Below, in pieces: positions 15,920 to 24,484 of a stretch of DNA of 64,000 nt. This DNA comes from Candidatus Riflebacteria bacterium HGW-Riflebacteria-2 (GTDB lineage Bacteria; Muiribacteriota; Ozemobacteria; Ozemobacterales; Ozemobacteraceae). The stretch spans positions 1-64,000 of the forward strand of contig PGYA01000026.1 in the NCBI GenBank assembly GCA_002839435.1, written 5' to 3'. Both the position numbers and the translations under genes were made by a program. Within the stretch, counting starts at the first letter, position 1, and every line of letters starts with the position of its first letter. The notes beneath the pieces were generated by a model. That model worked only from the letters and a program-made list of their open reading frames with translations. It was not told the DNA's origin and made no database searches.

Positions 15920-17923
15920 TCAGGGCTTCATGTTGCGTAGGATGTCTTTGGCTTCCTGGAATATGGCTCTGCGTTCACGTTTCAGCAGCATGTCAATGTC
16001 AATGCCGGACAAGCCAAGCTTCGTTCCTACTGTCTTGATCATATCAGTCTCTTCGGGGGTAAGTTTGCCGTCGGCGAGAGCAACGCGAGCGATATAGCGC
16101 AACAGTTCGGTGTCGGCATTTATTTTGCTCGTCTGCATAACGTGCACGGCCGGGTCGATGACCGCCTTGAATTCTTCTATTACCTGCTGAATGCGTGCTT
16201 CGGGTATATCGCGTTTCCCGGCGAGATCCCGGATCATGTTCATTTCTTTGTTGTCGATGTGCCCGTCAGCTAGCATCATGGCTACTGTCCAGCGTAGCAG
16301 TTCGATACCTGAAACCCCGAATTCGTCCAGTGGCGGCGCCGCGACTCCGCCTTTAGCGCCATGTCTGGCGGCGGCTTTGGCCTGGTATTCTTCGGTAATT
16401 TTTTTCGCTGCCGCGCTGAGTCGGTTGAGGATTTCTCTGACCTGCGGATCACTGCGATCGACAACGGCATCAAGCACCCACTCGCTCTTGCCGTCATTCA
16501 TCACCGCGCCGCAGTAGGCACATTCATTCTCGCTGCCGGTTTGTTCGGGGGCGCCGCATGACGGGCAATGCGAACTGGCAAGAGATGTTTCGAGTTTCGT
16601 TTTGGCTCCGTGTCGGCGGATCAGCACAAACACATGCCGGAAATTTATCGGTTGTCCTGCTGTTTCTATGCCTTTTCCTGGCATCTGGAAAGAGGGAATC
16701 CCGCTCCAGATGACTTCGACAAAAGCGTTGTCGTCAGGCTCCAGCAGTTCAACTCCGAGAAGTTCGACAGCCCCGACAGCACATCCGGTATAAAAACGGC
16801 GGGTTCCGGATTTGTCTGGTTTCAGCCACTGTTGTTGGGCTTCGCAGAACTCATCACGCGCGATCTTGCGTAGGGGTTCGACCTTGCCAATGCGTTCGGC
16901 TTCGGTTTTGCGCCAGAACATAACTGCTACGCGTTCCTTGATGTGCTGCATGTTAAAACCGGGGTCGGCGGTAACAATGGTATCGAGTCCAGGAACAGCC
17001 TTGTCCGGCCGTACTGACCATTCGCAGGCCTGGGTGATACTGGTCAGAACCCAGTCATATTCGCCCGACCGCAGCAGGGAACCGCAGACCTCGCATTTCG
17101 ACAGACGCCCGATTTGAATCGGATTCCCGCAGTTCGGGCACTGGCCTTCCATCAGGCCGCCTTTTTTTAGCGTTTTAACGCCGGGCTTGCGCATGAAAGA
17201 CCACACTTCGGCAAATGGCTCAGGGCTGCGTGAGCCGTTAAGCAGTTTGCCGGTTTTCTCATCTTTGCGGTAATTAATAGCGCTTGCATCGATCCGCAAG
17301 TGGATGACATCGAAATTTTTATCGCTCTGAAACTTGACCGGTGTCGCCGAACTTATTTCAAGTGCTTCAAGATGATCGATAATTCCCTTTTCGCGCATTT
17401 CAGCGAGCTGAATGCTGAACTGTTCAAAGATTCCGTCAGACAAAAAAGCCTGTGCCTTATCAAGCTTCCTTGCGGTCCAGGCATCCTGTATCAGTCTGAA
17501 TGCTTTTTTGGCGCGGCCGATAAAGAAGTTCTCATCGAATCCGGGGTCACGTTGTTTGAGTTGGGTCAACGCCACCTTGGAAAAGTTATCAGGCTTTACT
17601 CTGCTGGCTTTGGTTATAGTATAGTCAACATAGGTATCCTCACCCTTCAGGTAACCTTTCCAGGCGAGAACTCCCACGACTATTGCCAGAGGGATACCGA
17701 TGTGTGGGTAGTAGATGATCAGCCTTATCAACAGCATGATCAATTCAGCCTCACCCCCACCTCCACCAGAGCGACCACCGCCGGAACCCCCACCACCTGA
17801 ATAACCATGACCGCCGCCGGCGCGGGCAAATGCGACTTCACTGACCAGCACGCTTACCAGTGTCAGCACGAGGAGCAGCAGCGACCATGCAAAGACTTTT
17901 CTCAGCTGTCGGCGACTGCGCAT
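15920..17923 (-). CDS. Tim44-like / zinc-ribbon / TerB-like membrane protein
   Basis: 667 aa. A signal or membrane helix (12-34) leads to a Gly-rich stretch (36-57) and a second helix (60-88), the usual start of bacterial Tim44-domain proteins. A first Tim44-like domain lies near 130-250, then a zinc ribbon with Cys262, 265, 277 and 280; a second Tim44-like domain (about 325-445) is followed by a second ribbon with Cys453, 456, 468 and 471. The C-terminus (about 555-660) has paired TerB-like helical units (MMLADGHIDNKEMNMI and VALADGKLTPEETDMI). AGGAG precedes the ATG. The role is unknown, possibly envelope stress or membrane quality control. It converges with the epimerase gene, six bases apart. 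Confidence 0.85.
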   Translation of the reverse strand: MRSRRQLRKVFAWSLLLLVLTLVSVLVSEVAFARAGGGHGYSGGGGSGGGRSGGGGGEAELIMLLIRLIIYYPHIGIPLAIVVGVLAWKGYLKGEDTYVDYTITKASRVKPDNFSKVALTQLKQRDPGFDENFFIGRAKKAFRLIQDAWTARKLDKAQAFLSDGIFEQFSIQLAEMREKGIIDHLEALEISSATPVKFQSDKNFDVIHLRIDASAINYRKDEKTGKLLNGSRSPEPFAEVWSFMRKPGVKTLKKGGLMEGQCPNCGNPIQIGRLSKCEVCGSLLRSGEYDWVLTSITQACEWSVRPDKAVPGLDTIVTADPGFNMQHIKERVAVMFWRKTEAERIGKVEPLRKIARDEFCEAQQQWLKPDKSGTRRFYTGCAVGAVELLGVELLEPDDNAFVEVIWSGIPSFQMPGKGIETAGQPINFRHVFVLIRRHGAKTKLETSLASSHCPSCGAPEQTGSENECAYCGAVMNDGKSEWVLDAVVDRSDPQVREILNRLSAAAKKITEEYQAKAAARHGAKGGVAAPPLDEFGVSGIELLRWTVAMMLADGHIDNKEMNMIRDLAGKRDIPEARIQQVIEEFKAVIDPAVHVMQTSKINADTELLRYIARVALADGKLTPEETDMIKTVGTKLGLSGIDIDMLLKRERRAIFQEAKDILRNMKP

Positions 17924-18045
17924 CTTGTTTCTCCTGAGCGGTTGGCGAATTGTTGTAAGTCAAAGTGTAATATATTTTCGCTGAATTAACAAAGAATCTT
18001 CGAATGCTCAGGCTGTCGCAGCATTTAGCCTTGATATATCGCAGT

Positions 18046-18074
18046 TTGACTTTTGGCGGGTGCCAGAATATCTT
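18046..18074 (+). promoter_or_regulatory. Probable sigma-70-type promoter of the alcohol dehydrogenase gene
   Basis: TTGACT (18046-18051), a 17-bp spacer and TATCTT (18069-18074) lie about 30 bp before the start codon. It is a pattern match only. Confidence 0.5.
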
Positions 18075-18105
18075 CAGTACAGACAAAAGACGAGGAGGAT
18101 GAAAT

Positions 18106-19263
18106 ATGCGTAATTTTACTTTTTACAATCCGACGAAGATAATTTTTGGCAAGGGAACCATTGGCTCACTCAAACGCGAAATTCCCGAAGGCAAAAAGAT
18201 TATGCTGGTTTATGGCGGGGGAAGTATAAAGCATAATGGCACTTATGACGAGATTATGAGCGCCCTTGAGGGTCACGAGGTTCACGAATTCTCTGGTGTC
18301 GAGCCGAATCCAACTTATGAGACTCTGATGAAATGCGTTGAACAGGTTAAGGCAACCGGTTGTGACTTTCTGTTGGCGGCCGGGGGGGGATCGGTCATTG
18401 ATGGCACCAAGTTTATCGCGGCAGCGGCCCTTTTCGACGACGACCCCTGGAAAATAATCCAGACTTTTGGTGCGTGCGTAAAACAGGCGCTGCCTTTCGC
18501 TTCTGTGCTGACATTGCCGGCGACTGGTTCGGAAATGAATTCAGGTTCGGTAATTACGCGTGCCGCAACCAAAGCGAAGTTGCCGTTCAACAGTGCGAAG
18601 GTTTTTCCGGTGTTCTCTGTTCTTGATCCGCTCAAGACATACACTCTGCCGCCGCGCCAGGTTGCCAACGGCATTATCGATGCTTTCGTACACATCGCGG
18701 AACAGTATCTGACACAACCGGCTCAGGCAAGCGTTCAGGATCGTTTTGCCGAAGGTTTGCTGCTGACTCTCATCGAAGAGGGCCCACTGGCGCTTAAAGA
18801 CCCCGAGAACTACGATGTCAGAGCCGATCTGATGTGGTGTGCAACCCTGGCACTGAATGGGCTCATTGGCGCTGGCGTGCCACAGGACTGGTCGACGCAC
18901 ATGATTGGCCATGAGCTGACTGCTCTTTACGGGCTCGACCACGCCGTCACGCTGGCAATTGTTTTGCCGTCCAATCTTACTTTGCGCAAGTCGTCCAAGC
19001 TCGAAAAGCTGGCACATTTTGGTCGCCGCGTCTGGAAAATCAAGTCCGGCAATGAAGAACATCAGGCTGCCGAAGCCATTCGCATGACCCGTGAATTTTT
19101 TGAGTCGCTCGGTGTCAAGACTCGTCTGAGCGATTACAACATTGGTGCGGAAGGGGTCGAAAAAGTTATTGCCCAGCTGAAATCGCATCAGATGATCAAA
19201 CTAGGCGAAAACGGTGACGTCAACCTCGAAGTAAGCCGCCAGATTCTCGAACTCTGCCTCTAA
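18106..19263 (+). CDS. Iron-containing (YqhD/BdhA-type) alcohol dehydrogenase
   Basis: 385 aa. The N-terminal NAD(P)-binding part has YGGGSIKHNG and AAGGGSVIDG, the dinucleotide loop of group III alcohol dehydrogenases. The metal-binding domain shows IIDAFVHIAEQ (Asp and His) and STHMIGHELTALYGLDHA (two His), the ligand arrangement of YqhD and butanol dehydrogenases. It probably reduces aldehydes with NADPH in the cytoplasm. GAGGAGG precedes the ATG. It is monocistronic, with its own promoter-like sequence and a terminator. Confidence 0.94.
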   Translation: MRNFTFYNPTKIIFGKGTIGSLKREIPEGKKIMLVYGGGSIKHNGTYDEIMSALEGHEVHEFSGVEPNPTYETLMKCVEQVKATGCDFLLAAGGGSVIDGTKFIAAAALFDDDPWKIIQTFGACVKQALPFASVLTLPATGSEMNSGSVITRAATKAKLPFNSAKVFPVFSVLDPLKTYTLPPRQVANGIIDAFVHIAEQYLTQPAQASVQDRFAEGLLLTLIEEGPLALKDPENYDVRADLMWCATLALNGLIGAGVPQDWSTHMIGHELTALYGLDHAVTLAIVLPSNLTLRKSSKLEKLAHFGRRVWKIKSGNEEHQAAEAIRMTREFFESLGVKTRLSDYNIGAEGVEKVIAQLKSHQMIKLGENGDVNLEVSRQILELCL

Positions 19264-19264
19264 T

Positions 19265-21235
19265 TCAATCGATATTATCAGGCTGCCTCGGGGCAGCCTT
19301 TTTTTTTCGGTTGCGAAGAGCGCGGGTAGCTGATACCGCCAGTATGACAAGTAGGGTGCTGGAGGTAATCAATGGCCAGAACCATAACCATGCACCCTGA
19401 ACGAGTCTGATGCGCCCTTCCAGCACGCGATAGCGTTCGGGTATGACAGGCAGGTCTTCAGTGTTTCTGGCGAATGACGACATAAAGCGGGCGGTAGCTT
19501 CCCACACTTTTAACTCACGGCCATTTTTGCGAATTATGGCATTATCGAGGCTGATTTCGTTGCCCTGTTTGTTTTTTATCACTAATTTTAGTTTGGGCAG
19601 GCGCGTTCCGACCATAGGCAGGTAGGTTGCCAGATAACGTGTGGTAACAAGATGATAATGCCTGCTGTTATCTCTGGCCAGCGTTTCGTAAACGTCATTG
19701 TCGGCAGTTTCGCCTCGCTTAACCAGACGTTCAGCCGATATGACACTTCTATAGGCCGGCCATGGCAGGTTCAACCATGGAATTTGGCGTATCCAGAAGG
19801 TTCGCCCGGGATCATAGGTATAGCGCAGGCCAGAAAACTGTAGAAAATAGATGTCACCCCAGAGCTGCGGCAGAATCGAAGCGAGTTCGAGGAGTCGATA
19901 AATCTCGACGCCGTTTAAATAAAGAGATACCAGCGGATATCCGGGCAGATTGTCAGACCCGTTACCCATGGCGCTGACGCTGGCCAGGTCGAAAAGATTT
20001 ATTTTTCCGGTATTGTGTTGTGCGCGTCCGGCGATAAGCCCGCCACGGATAACGCCGTTAGCCTGAATGGCAAAGTCCACCTTCTCGCCAAGCAGCTTTT
20101 CTGATTCAATTCGCATGGCATCGGTTACGAAATTGCCGACCGTCGATTCGCAGAATGGCTGGTCGCGTGGAAGTGAAAATTCAGATATGGCGACAATCTG
20201 AGAGATATCGGAGAATTCGCCGGCGGTACAGCTGGCAACGAAGTCGTTAAGCTGGCGGCGGTAATTTTCGATGATAGCGGCAGTTTGGGGATCTTCAGAG
20301 ATGCTCGAATCGATTTTGTGCAGCATCGGCGCACCGGTCTGACTGTTTATAAGTTTAAGTTTCTGTGTCGTGGTATCCCATGCCAGGTCGAGCTGGCCAA
20401 GATTCTGCGTGTAGTAGCCGCTGTGCATGATCAGAGTGTTGTTGGCCACTTCTGGCTCTGAAAACTGTAGATGGTCATGTCCGCCGAGAATAAGATGAAT
20501 GCCGGCGACTGACCCGGCAAGTTCGCGATCTTCGGCAATGCCGGCGTGGGTGAGTGCAATGATTACGTTGGCGCCATCTCTTTTGAGTTGTGCAATCTGC
20601 TGGCGTGCAGTCTGATGCTGGTCGGTAAACTGAAGTGGCTTTGCATCGGGTGATACTCGATAGGCGCCGTGGCCGAGAAGTGCAAAAATTCCTACTATCA
20701 GACCATTTTTAAGCTCGTAGATCAGACTCTTTTTTATTCCAGTCTGGGTTATCGCGTGATCCTCGGGTTCGCGCAGATTTGACACGACGACAGGCAGCAA
20801 TTTGCCCTGCGACTTCAAACGGTTAAGATAATCGGCCAGACCATTTGAGCCGTAGTCGAATTCATGGTTCCCGATGGTTGTTGCGTTATAGCCAAGATCT
20901 TGCATTATCGAGAGCTCGGGCGATAAGTTGTTGAGAATCAGCCATGAAAATGGCGTTCCACCAATAAAGTCGCCGGATGAAAACACAAGAACAGGAGTGT
21001 TGTCTTTTTCGGTGCGGATTTTCTTGACCAGCGTGGCGATGCGCGCGAACCCTCCGGTGGCAAGGTCGGCTTCGCCTGGCAGGTAATCGACGAGGGGTAT
21101 CGGAAGCAGGCTTGAGTGCTCGTCGCTTGTGTGCAGAATGGTAAAATGCTGAAGTTCGGCGTCAGCTGTGCCGGTGAATGACACCAGCAGCAGGAGAAGA
21201 TATAGGCAGGCGGGTTTAAGATGTAAAGTTTTCAT
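19265..21235 (-). CDS. 5'-nucleotidase/2',3'-cyclic phosphodiesterase family metallophosphatase (UshA-like), membrane-anchored
   Basis: 656 aa. The signal peptide (1-26) is followed by a calcineurin-type metallophosphatase with the metal motifs LHTSDEH, SSGDFIGGTP, GNHEFDYG, LTHAG and GGHDH. A 5'-nucleotidase C-terminal domain (about 340-560) has the nucleotide-specificity segment around QANGVIRGGL. A membrane helix near 615-638 and the basic NRKKK tail would anchor it. It should hydrolyse extracytoplasmic nucleotides to salvage nucleosides and phosphate. No clear Shine-Dalgarno sequence precedes the ATG, and the 5' region is filled by a degenerate repeat. The last codons coincide with the terminator of the opposite gene. 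Confidence 0.92.
   Translation of the reverse strand: MKTLHLKPACLYLLLLLVSFTGTADAELQHFTILHTSDEHSSLLPIPLVDYLPGEADLATGGFARIATLVKKIRTEKDNTPVLVFSSGDFIGGTPFSWLILNNLSPELSIMQDLGYNATTIGNHEFDYGSNGLADYLNRLKSQGKLLPVVVSNLREPEDHAITQTGIKKSLIYELKNGLIVGIFALLGHGAYRVSPDAKPLQFTDQHQTARQQIAQLKRDGANVIIALTHAGIAEDRELAGSVAGIHLILGGHDHLQFSEPEVANNTLIMHSGYYTQNLGQLDLAWDTTTQKLKLINSQTGAPMLHKIDSSISEDPQTAAIIENYRRQLNDFVASCTAGEFSDISQIVAISEFSLPRDQPFCESTVGNFVTDAMRIESEKLLGEKVDFAIQANGVIRGGLIAGRAQHNTGKINLFDLASVSAMGNGSDNLPGYPLVSLYLNGVEIYRLLELASILPQLWGDIYFLQFSGLRYTYDPGRTFWIRQIPWLNLPWPAYRSVISAERLVKRGETADNDVYETLARDNSRHYHLVTTRYLATYLPMVGTRLPKLKLVIKNKQGNEISLDNAIIRKNGRELKVWEATARFMSSFARNTEDLPVIPERYRVLEGRIRLVQGAWLWFWPLITSSTLLVILAVSATRALRNRKKKAAPRQPDNID
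19281..19307 (+). terminator. Terminator of the alcohol dehydrogenase gene, embedded in the convergent coding region
   Basis: The stem GGCTGCC/GGCAGCC with loop TCGG is followed by nine T. It lies inside the last codons of the minus-strand nucleotidase gene, where the hairpin is translated as KAAPRQP. Confidence 0.9.
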
Positions 21236-21240
21236 AATAG

Positions 21241-21326
21241 GCGATTACGACGATTAAGACGAAGAATACGAAGAATACGAAGACAATAGCGATACCGACA
21301 CCGGAACCGATACCGATACTGATTAG
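21241..21326. repeat. Degenerate short tandem repeat block
   Basis: Two exact copies of GAAGAATAC (21261-21278) and about seven 6-bp units of the form GATACC (21285-21326: AATAGC, GATACC, GACACC, GGAACC, GATACC, GATACT, GATTAG). The preceding CGATTACGACGATTA segment resembles the repeat at 14783-14814. It forms most of the leader between the nucleotidase and the MFS gene. Confidence 0.7.
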
Positions 21327-21443
21327 CAAGACAGAGATATCTTAAAACGCTTTGTTTACAAAAGTCGATAAGATAAATTATCTTGGGTTCGGCAATTTTG
21401 CCATTTTGTCATATATGTTGCAATAGAACGACTGGAAGCGAAG

Positions 21444-22688
21444 ATGCGGAACAGTCTCAAAAAGACCTTCATTGCTCTGCAAAGCAGTAATTACCGGCGC
21501 TATTTCGTCGCCAACAGTATCAGCTCGCTGGGCACCTGGATGCAGCGTCTGGGTATGAGCTGGCTGGTCTACCGTCTCACCGATTCTGCCGGCTGGCTGG
21601 GGGTTATCACCTTTTTCAGCTGGTTCAGTTCGTTTTTGCTGATGCCCTGGGCTGGAGCCATGCTCGATTCAGGCCCTCGCCGCAAGATTCTGTCGGCTTC
21701 GCAGATGCTGGGCTTTGCACAGGCGATGTTTCTGGCTGTAATGACACAGACCGGTCATATCACGGTAAACTGGATTTTGTTTCTCAGTATGTTGCTGGGC
21801 TTCGTCAATGCTTTTGACATGCCGGGCCGGCATTCTTTCATCTCTGATATGATCGAAGACAAAAAGATGCTGGCGAATGCTATCGCACTCAATTCTATTT
21901 CATTCAATCTGGCGCGCCTGGTTGGCCCGGCCCTGGCAGGTATTGTCGTGGCAAATCTGGGTGAAGCGCCATGTTTTCTGATGAACAGTCTGTCGTTTTT
22001 ACCGATGGCATGGGTTCTTTTTCGTATGCGGCTGCTGTCAGAAGGCGGCGACAAGGGACCTGCCGAAAGCTTTACCACAAGAATAATTGAAGGATTCAGG
22101 TATTCGGCCGGGCATCCGGTCATTCTTCCGGCATTCATACTGATTTCGGTCATGAGTCTCATGGGCATGTCGGTGCAGATGGTGTTGATGCCGATCATCG
22201 CCGACAGACATCTCGGCGGTGATGCGGCGACTCTTGGCTATCTGACCTCGGCGATGGGGCTTGGAGCAGTTGTTGGCGCACTTTTTCTGGCTTTGCGCAA
22301 AAATGTCGAGGGTATCGAGAAGTTTCCGCCTGCTGCGTTTGGCTTTTATGGTTTATTAACTGTTTTCCTGGCCTATTCCCGCAGTCTGTCAGTTTCTCTG
22401 ATTATCTGTGCTTTTATGGGAAGCTGTATTGTATCGGGCTGGGCTGCCAGCAACACCTTGTTACAGATGTCAGCTGAAAAACGCATGCTAAGCCGGGTTA
22501 TGAGCATATACATGATGTGTTTCAGCGGCATGTCACCGATAGGTAGCCTGTTCATGGGCTGGTTTTCGACCTATACTTCAACATCGACAGCCATGGTTCT
22601 TGGCGGTATCAGCTGTTCAACTGCAGCGGTGATTTATCTTCTGCTGCGCCGTCGTGCCTTGCTGGCAACGCAGAAACTACAAAATTAG
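21444..22688 (+). CDS. MFS transporter (EntS-like MFS_3 type)
   Basis: 414 aa with about twelve membrane helices. The start NYRRYFVANSISSLGTWMQRLGMSWLVYRLT is the typical opening of the MFS_3 group, and DMPGRHSFISDMI with LANAIALNSISFNLARLVGPALAG is its conserved loop between helices 4 and 5. Members export siderophores, drugs or unknown metabolites. GGAAG lies before the ATG. No biosynthetic cluster is adjacent, so the substrate is unknown. Confidence 0.92.
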   Translation: MRNSLKKTFIALQSSNYRRYFVANSISSLGTWMQRLGMSWLVYRLTDSAGWLGVITFFSWFSSFLLMPWAGAMLDSGPRRKILSASQMLGFAQAMFLAVMTQTGHITVNWILFLSMLLGFVNAFDMPGRHSFISDMIEDKKMLANAIALNSISFNLARLVGPALAGIVVANLGEAPCFLMNSLSFLPMAWVLFRMRLLSEGGDKGPAESFTTRIIEGFRYSAGHPVILPAFILISVMSLMGMSVQMVLMPIIADRHLGGDAATLGYLTSAMGLGAVVGALFLALRKNVEGIEKFPPAAFGFYGLLTVFLAYSRSLSVSLIICAFMGSCIVSGWAASNTLLQMSAEKRMLSRVMSIYMMCFSGMSPIGSLFMGWFSTYTSTSTAMVLGGISCSTAAVIYLLLRRRALLATQKLQN

Positions 22689-22705
22689 TCACGACATATT
22701 TGGGG

Positions 22706-22734
22706 TTGGCAGTTGGTTTGGCGTAGGGTATACT
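22706..22734 (+). promoter_or_regulatory. Probable promoter of the secreted DxDD-motif protein gene
   Basis: TTGGCA (22706-22711), a 17-bp spacer and TATACT (22729-22734), about 30 bp before the ATG at 22766. Confidence 0.55.
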
Positions 22735-22765
22735 GTTTTGAGAACTGGTCGAGGGGGTAAAGTAG

Positions 22766-24481
22766 ATGAAGTTTCGTACATTGATTATTTCTGTTCTTCT
22801 GCTGGTCACTGTGATTAGTGGTCCGGCATGGGCTGGAAACGAAGACATTGTTGCGCGGGTCATGACCGAACGTATGGCAGATAAGAGACTTTCGCAGACG
22901 ATTCTGGGTGCTCTGGCGTTTCTCGAAGATCGCCAGGTCAGAGAACGCCCCGGCAAAAAATCTTGTGAATACGACAGCTCAGAAGATGGTGACGGCTGCG
23001 ATACCCGACTCAGTTTCAATATTCCTTTCCGCGAAAATATTGGTCTGCCTGCCCCCAAAAGCCTTGTCGCGAAAAATCGCAGCGGTGAGTGGGCCAGCTA
23101 TATCCACTTCCTGCCCAATAAACTTGGTTTTAAGGGACGTTCTCCAGCTGCAGTGCAGGATTCCAGCCTGTTTATGACAGCGTTTATTTCTTATCCGCTT
23201 TTTCTGTTTGATGAATCAGCACTGGCCCCTGAACAGCAACATATCAACAGCATGTTGCGCCATGCCATGCAGAATATCCAGAGTTTCAAACGTGACGATG
23301 CTTACAATTTCTGGGCAGTGCTGCCTGGTTACAGCAGTAAGGCGCCGCGCACCGGGCCTTTCAATATTCCGGTGGCGCAGCTGGAATTCCTGGCAAAAGC
23401 CTACCTTAACCCCAAATTTGCCAAACTTTTTGCCAAACTCGCCAAAGGTCAGCAAACCCCGCCCAAATATTGGCTGGAAGCCTGTCTCGACCGCAAAGGT
23501 AATCCAACTGGCGCGGATGCACTGTTTAACATCCCCAACGATGCTGACGACACCTCTACTGCTGTCGCGATTCAGCACTTTTTTCACCAGAGATTTCCTG
23601 ACTCAGGCATTGTGCCTGACCATGCCGCCCTGTTAAGAATCAGCGAATTCCGCGATGTTGGCCGCGCCCGCGAAGACGGCCGCGATGGCTGGAAGGGCAA
23701 AGATTCCGGCGCATTTCTGACCTGGCTGAAAGACGAAACGCAGCCGGTGTTCGACCGCCCGGAAATCGGAATTATTCCGCTTGGCGTCAATAACGTTGAT
23801 GTCGTGGTAAATGCGAATGTGCTGTTTGCCATGGCGCTTACTGGCAGCAGAAACCTTCCCGGTTACCATGACAGCACCCGCCTGATCCGCCGGGCTGCCG
23901 AGACCAGAAGCTGGCCGGAAGCCGGCCTATATTATCCGCAGAACATGATTTTCCCTTATAGTGCCAGCCGCGCCTACCGCGATGGCAATGCACGCGAACC
24001 CGAAATGAAGTCCGCGATGCAGTTTCTGCTGCGCGATCTGCTTAAGGCCCAGATTGAATGGGGCAAAAAGAACCCGACCCGGCGCGGCGCTTTCCCGGGC
24101 GGAGACGACAAGAGCGATCATCTCTCAACCGGCCTGGCCGTTATCGCATTGATCAACATCGGTCGCGACAATGCTGCCGAAATTGGCCTCGAAAAAGAAT
24201 ACGACACTGCCCTGCGTGCTGGTATAGACTACCTGCTCGAGCAGTGCATCTGGCAGAAGCCGAAAAATCTCGAAACCAGAGGTAAATTCAAGACTCCCGG
24301 CGGCAAGTGCGCCACCTGGATGTCGGGTTTGTTTTTTGCAGCCTCATTCTGGGATCTCGCACACTGGCGCTCGCAGGCCTTCACTGTGGCGATCGCGCTC
24401 GAAGCTCTGACCAAGTATGCACTGGCTTATGATCTCGATATGGCCCCGATGGGTGCCCGCCGCATCAGACTCAACCCCTGA
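22766..24481 (+). CDS. Secreted hypothetical protein, possible alpha-toroid with a DxDD motif
   Basis: 571 aa with a clear signal peptide (cleavage near AWA/GN at residue 23). The mature part is mostly helical. It contains PNDADDTSTAVAI at about 257-269, which matches the DxDD(T)A motif of class II terpene cyclases, and other toroid-like features such as a late GLAVIALINIG helix pair and CATWMSGLFFAASF. Export argues against a true cyclase, so an (alpha/alpha) barrel hydrolase or binding protein is equally possible. A six-residue acidic, cysteine-flanked loop lies near residues 67-79. GAGGGGG precedes the ATG. It ends three bases before the convergent gnd gene. Confidence 0.78.
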   Translation: MKFRTLIISVLLLVTVISGPAWAGNEDIVARVMTERMADKRLSQTILGALAFLEDRQVRERPGKKSCEYDSSEDGDGCDTRLSFNIPFRENIGLPAPKSLVAKNRSGEWASYIHFLPNKLGFKGRSPAAVQDSSLFMTAFISYPLFLFDESALAPEQQHINSMLRHAMQNIQSFKRDDAYNFWAVLPGYSSKAPRTGPFNIPVAQLEFLAKAYLNPKFAKLFAKLAKGQQTPPKYWLEACLDRKGNPTGADALFNIPNDADDTSTAVAIQHFFHQRFPDSGIVPDHAALLRISEFRDVGRAREDGRDGWKGKDSGAFLTWLKDETQPVFDRPEIGIIPLGVNNVDVVVNANVLFAMALTGSRNLPGYHDSTRLIRRAAETRSWPEAGLYYPQNMIFPYSASRAYRDGNAREPEMKSAMQFLLRDLLKAQIEWGKKNPTRRGAFPGGDDKSDHLSTGLAVIALINIGRDNAAEIGLEKEYDTALRAGIDYLLEQCIWQKPKNLETRGKFKTPGGKCATWMSGLFFAASFWDLAHWRSQAFTVAIALEALTKYALAYDLDMAPMGARRIRLNP

Positions 24482-24484
24482 TTT

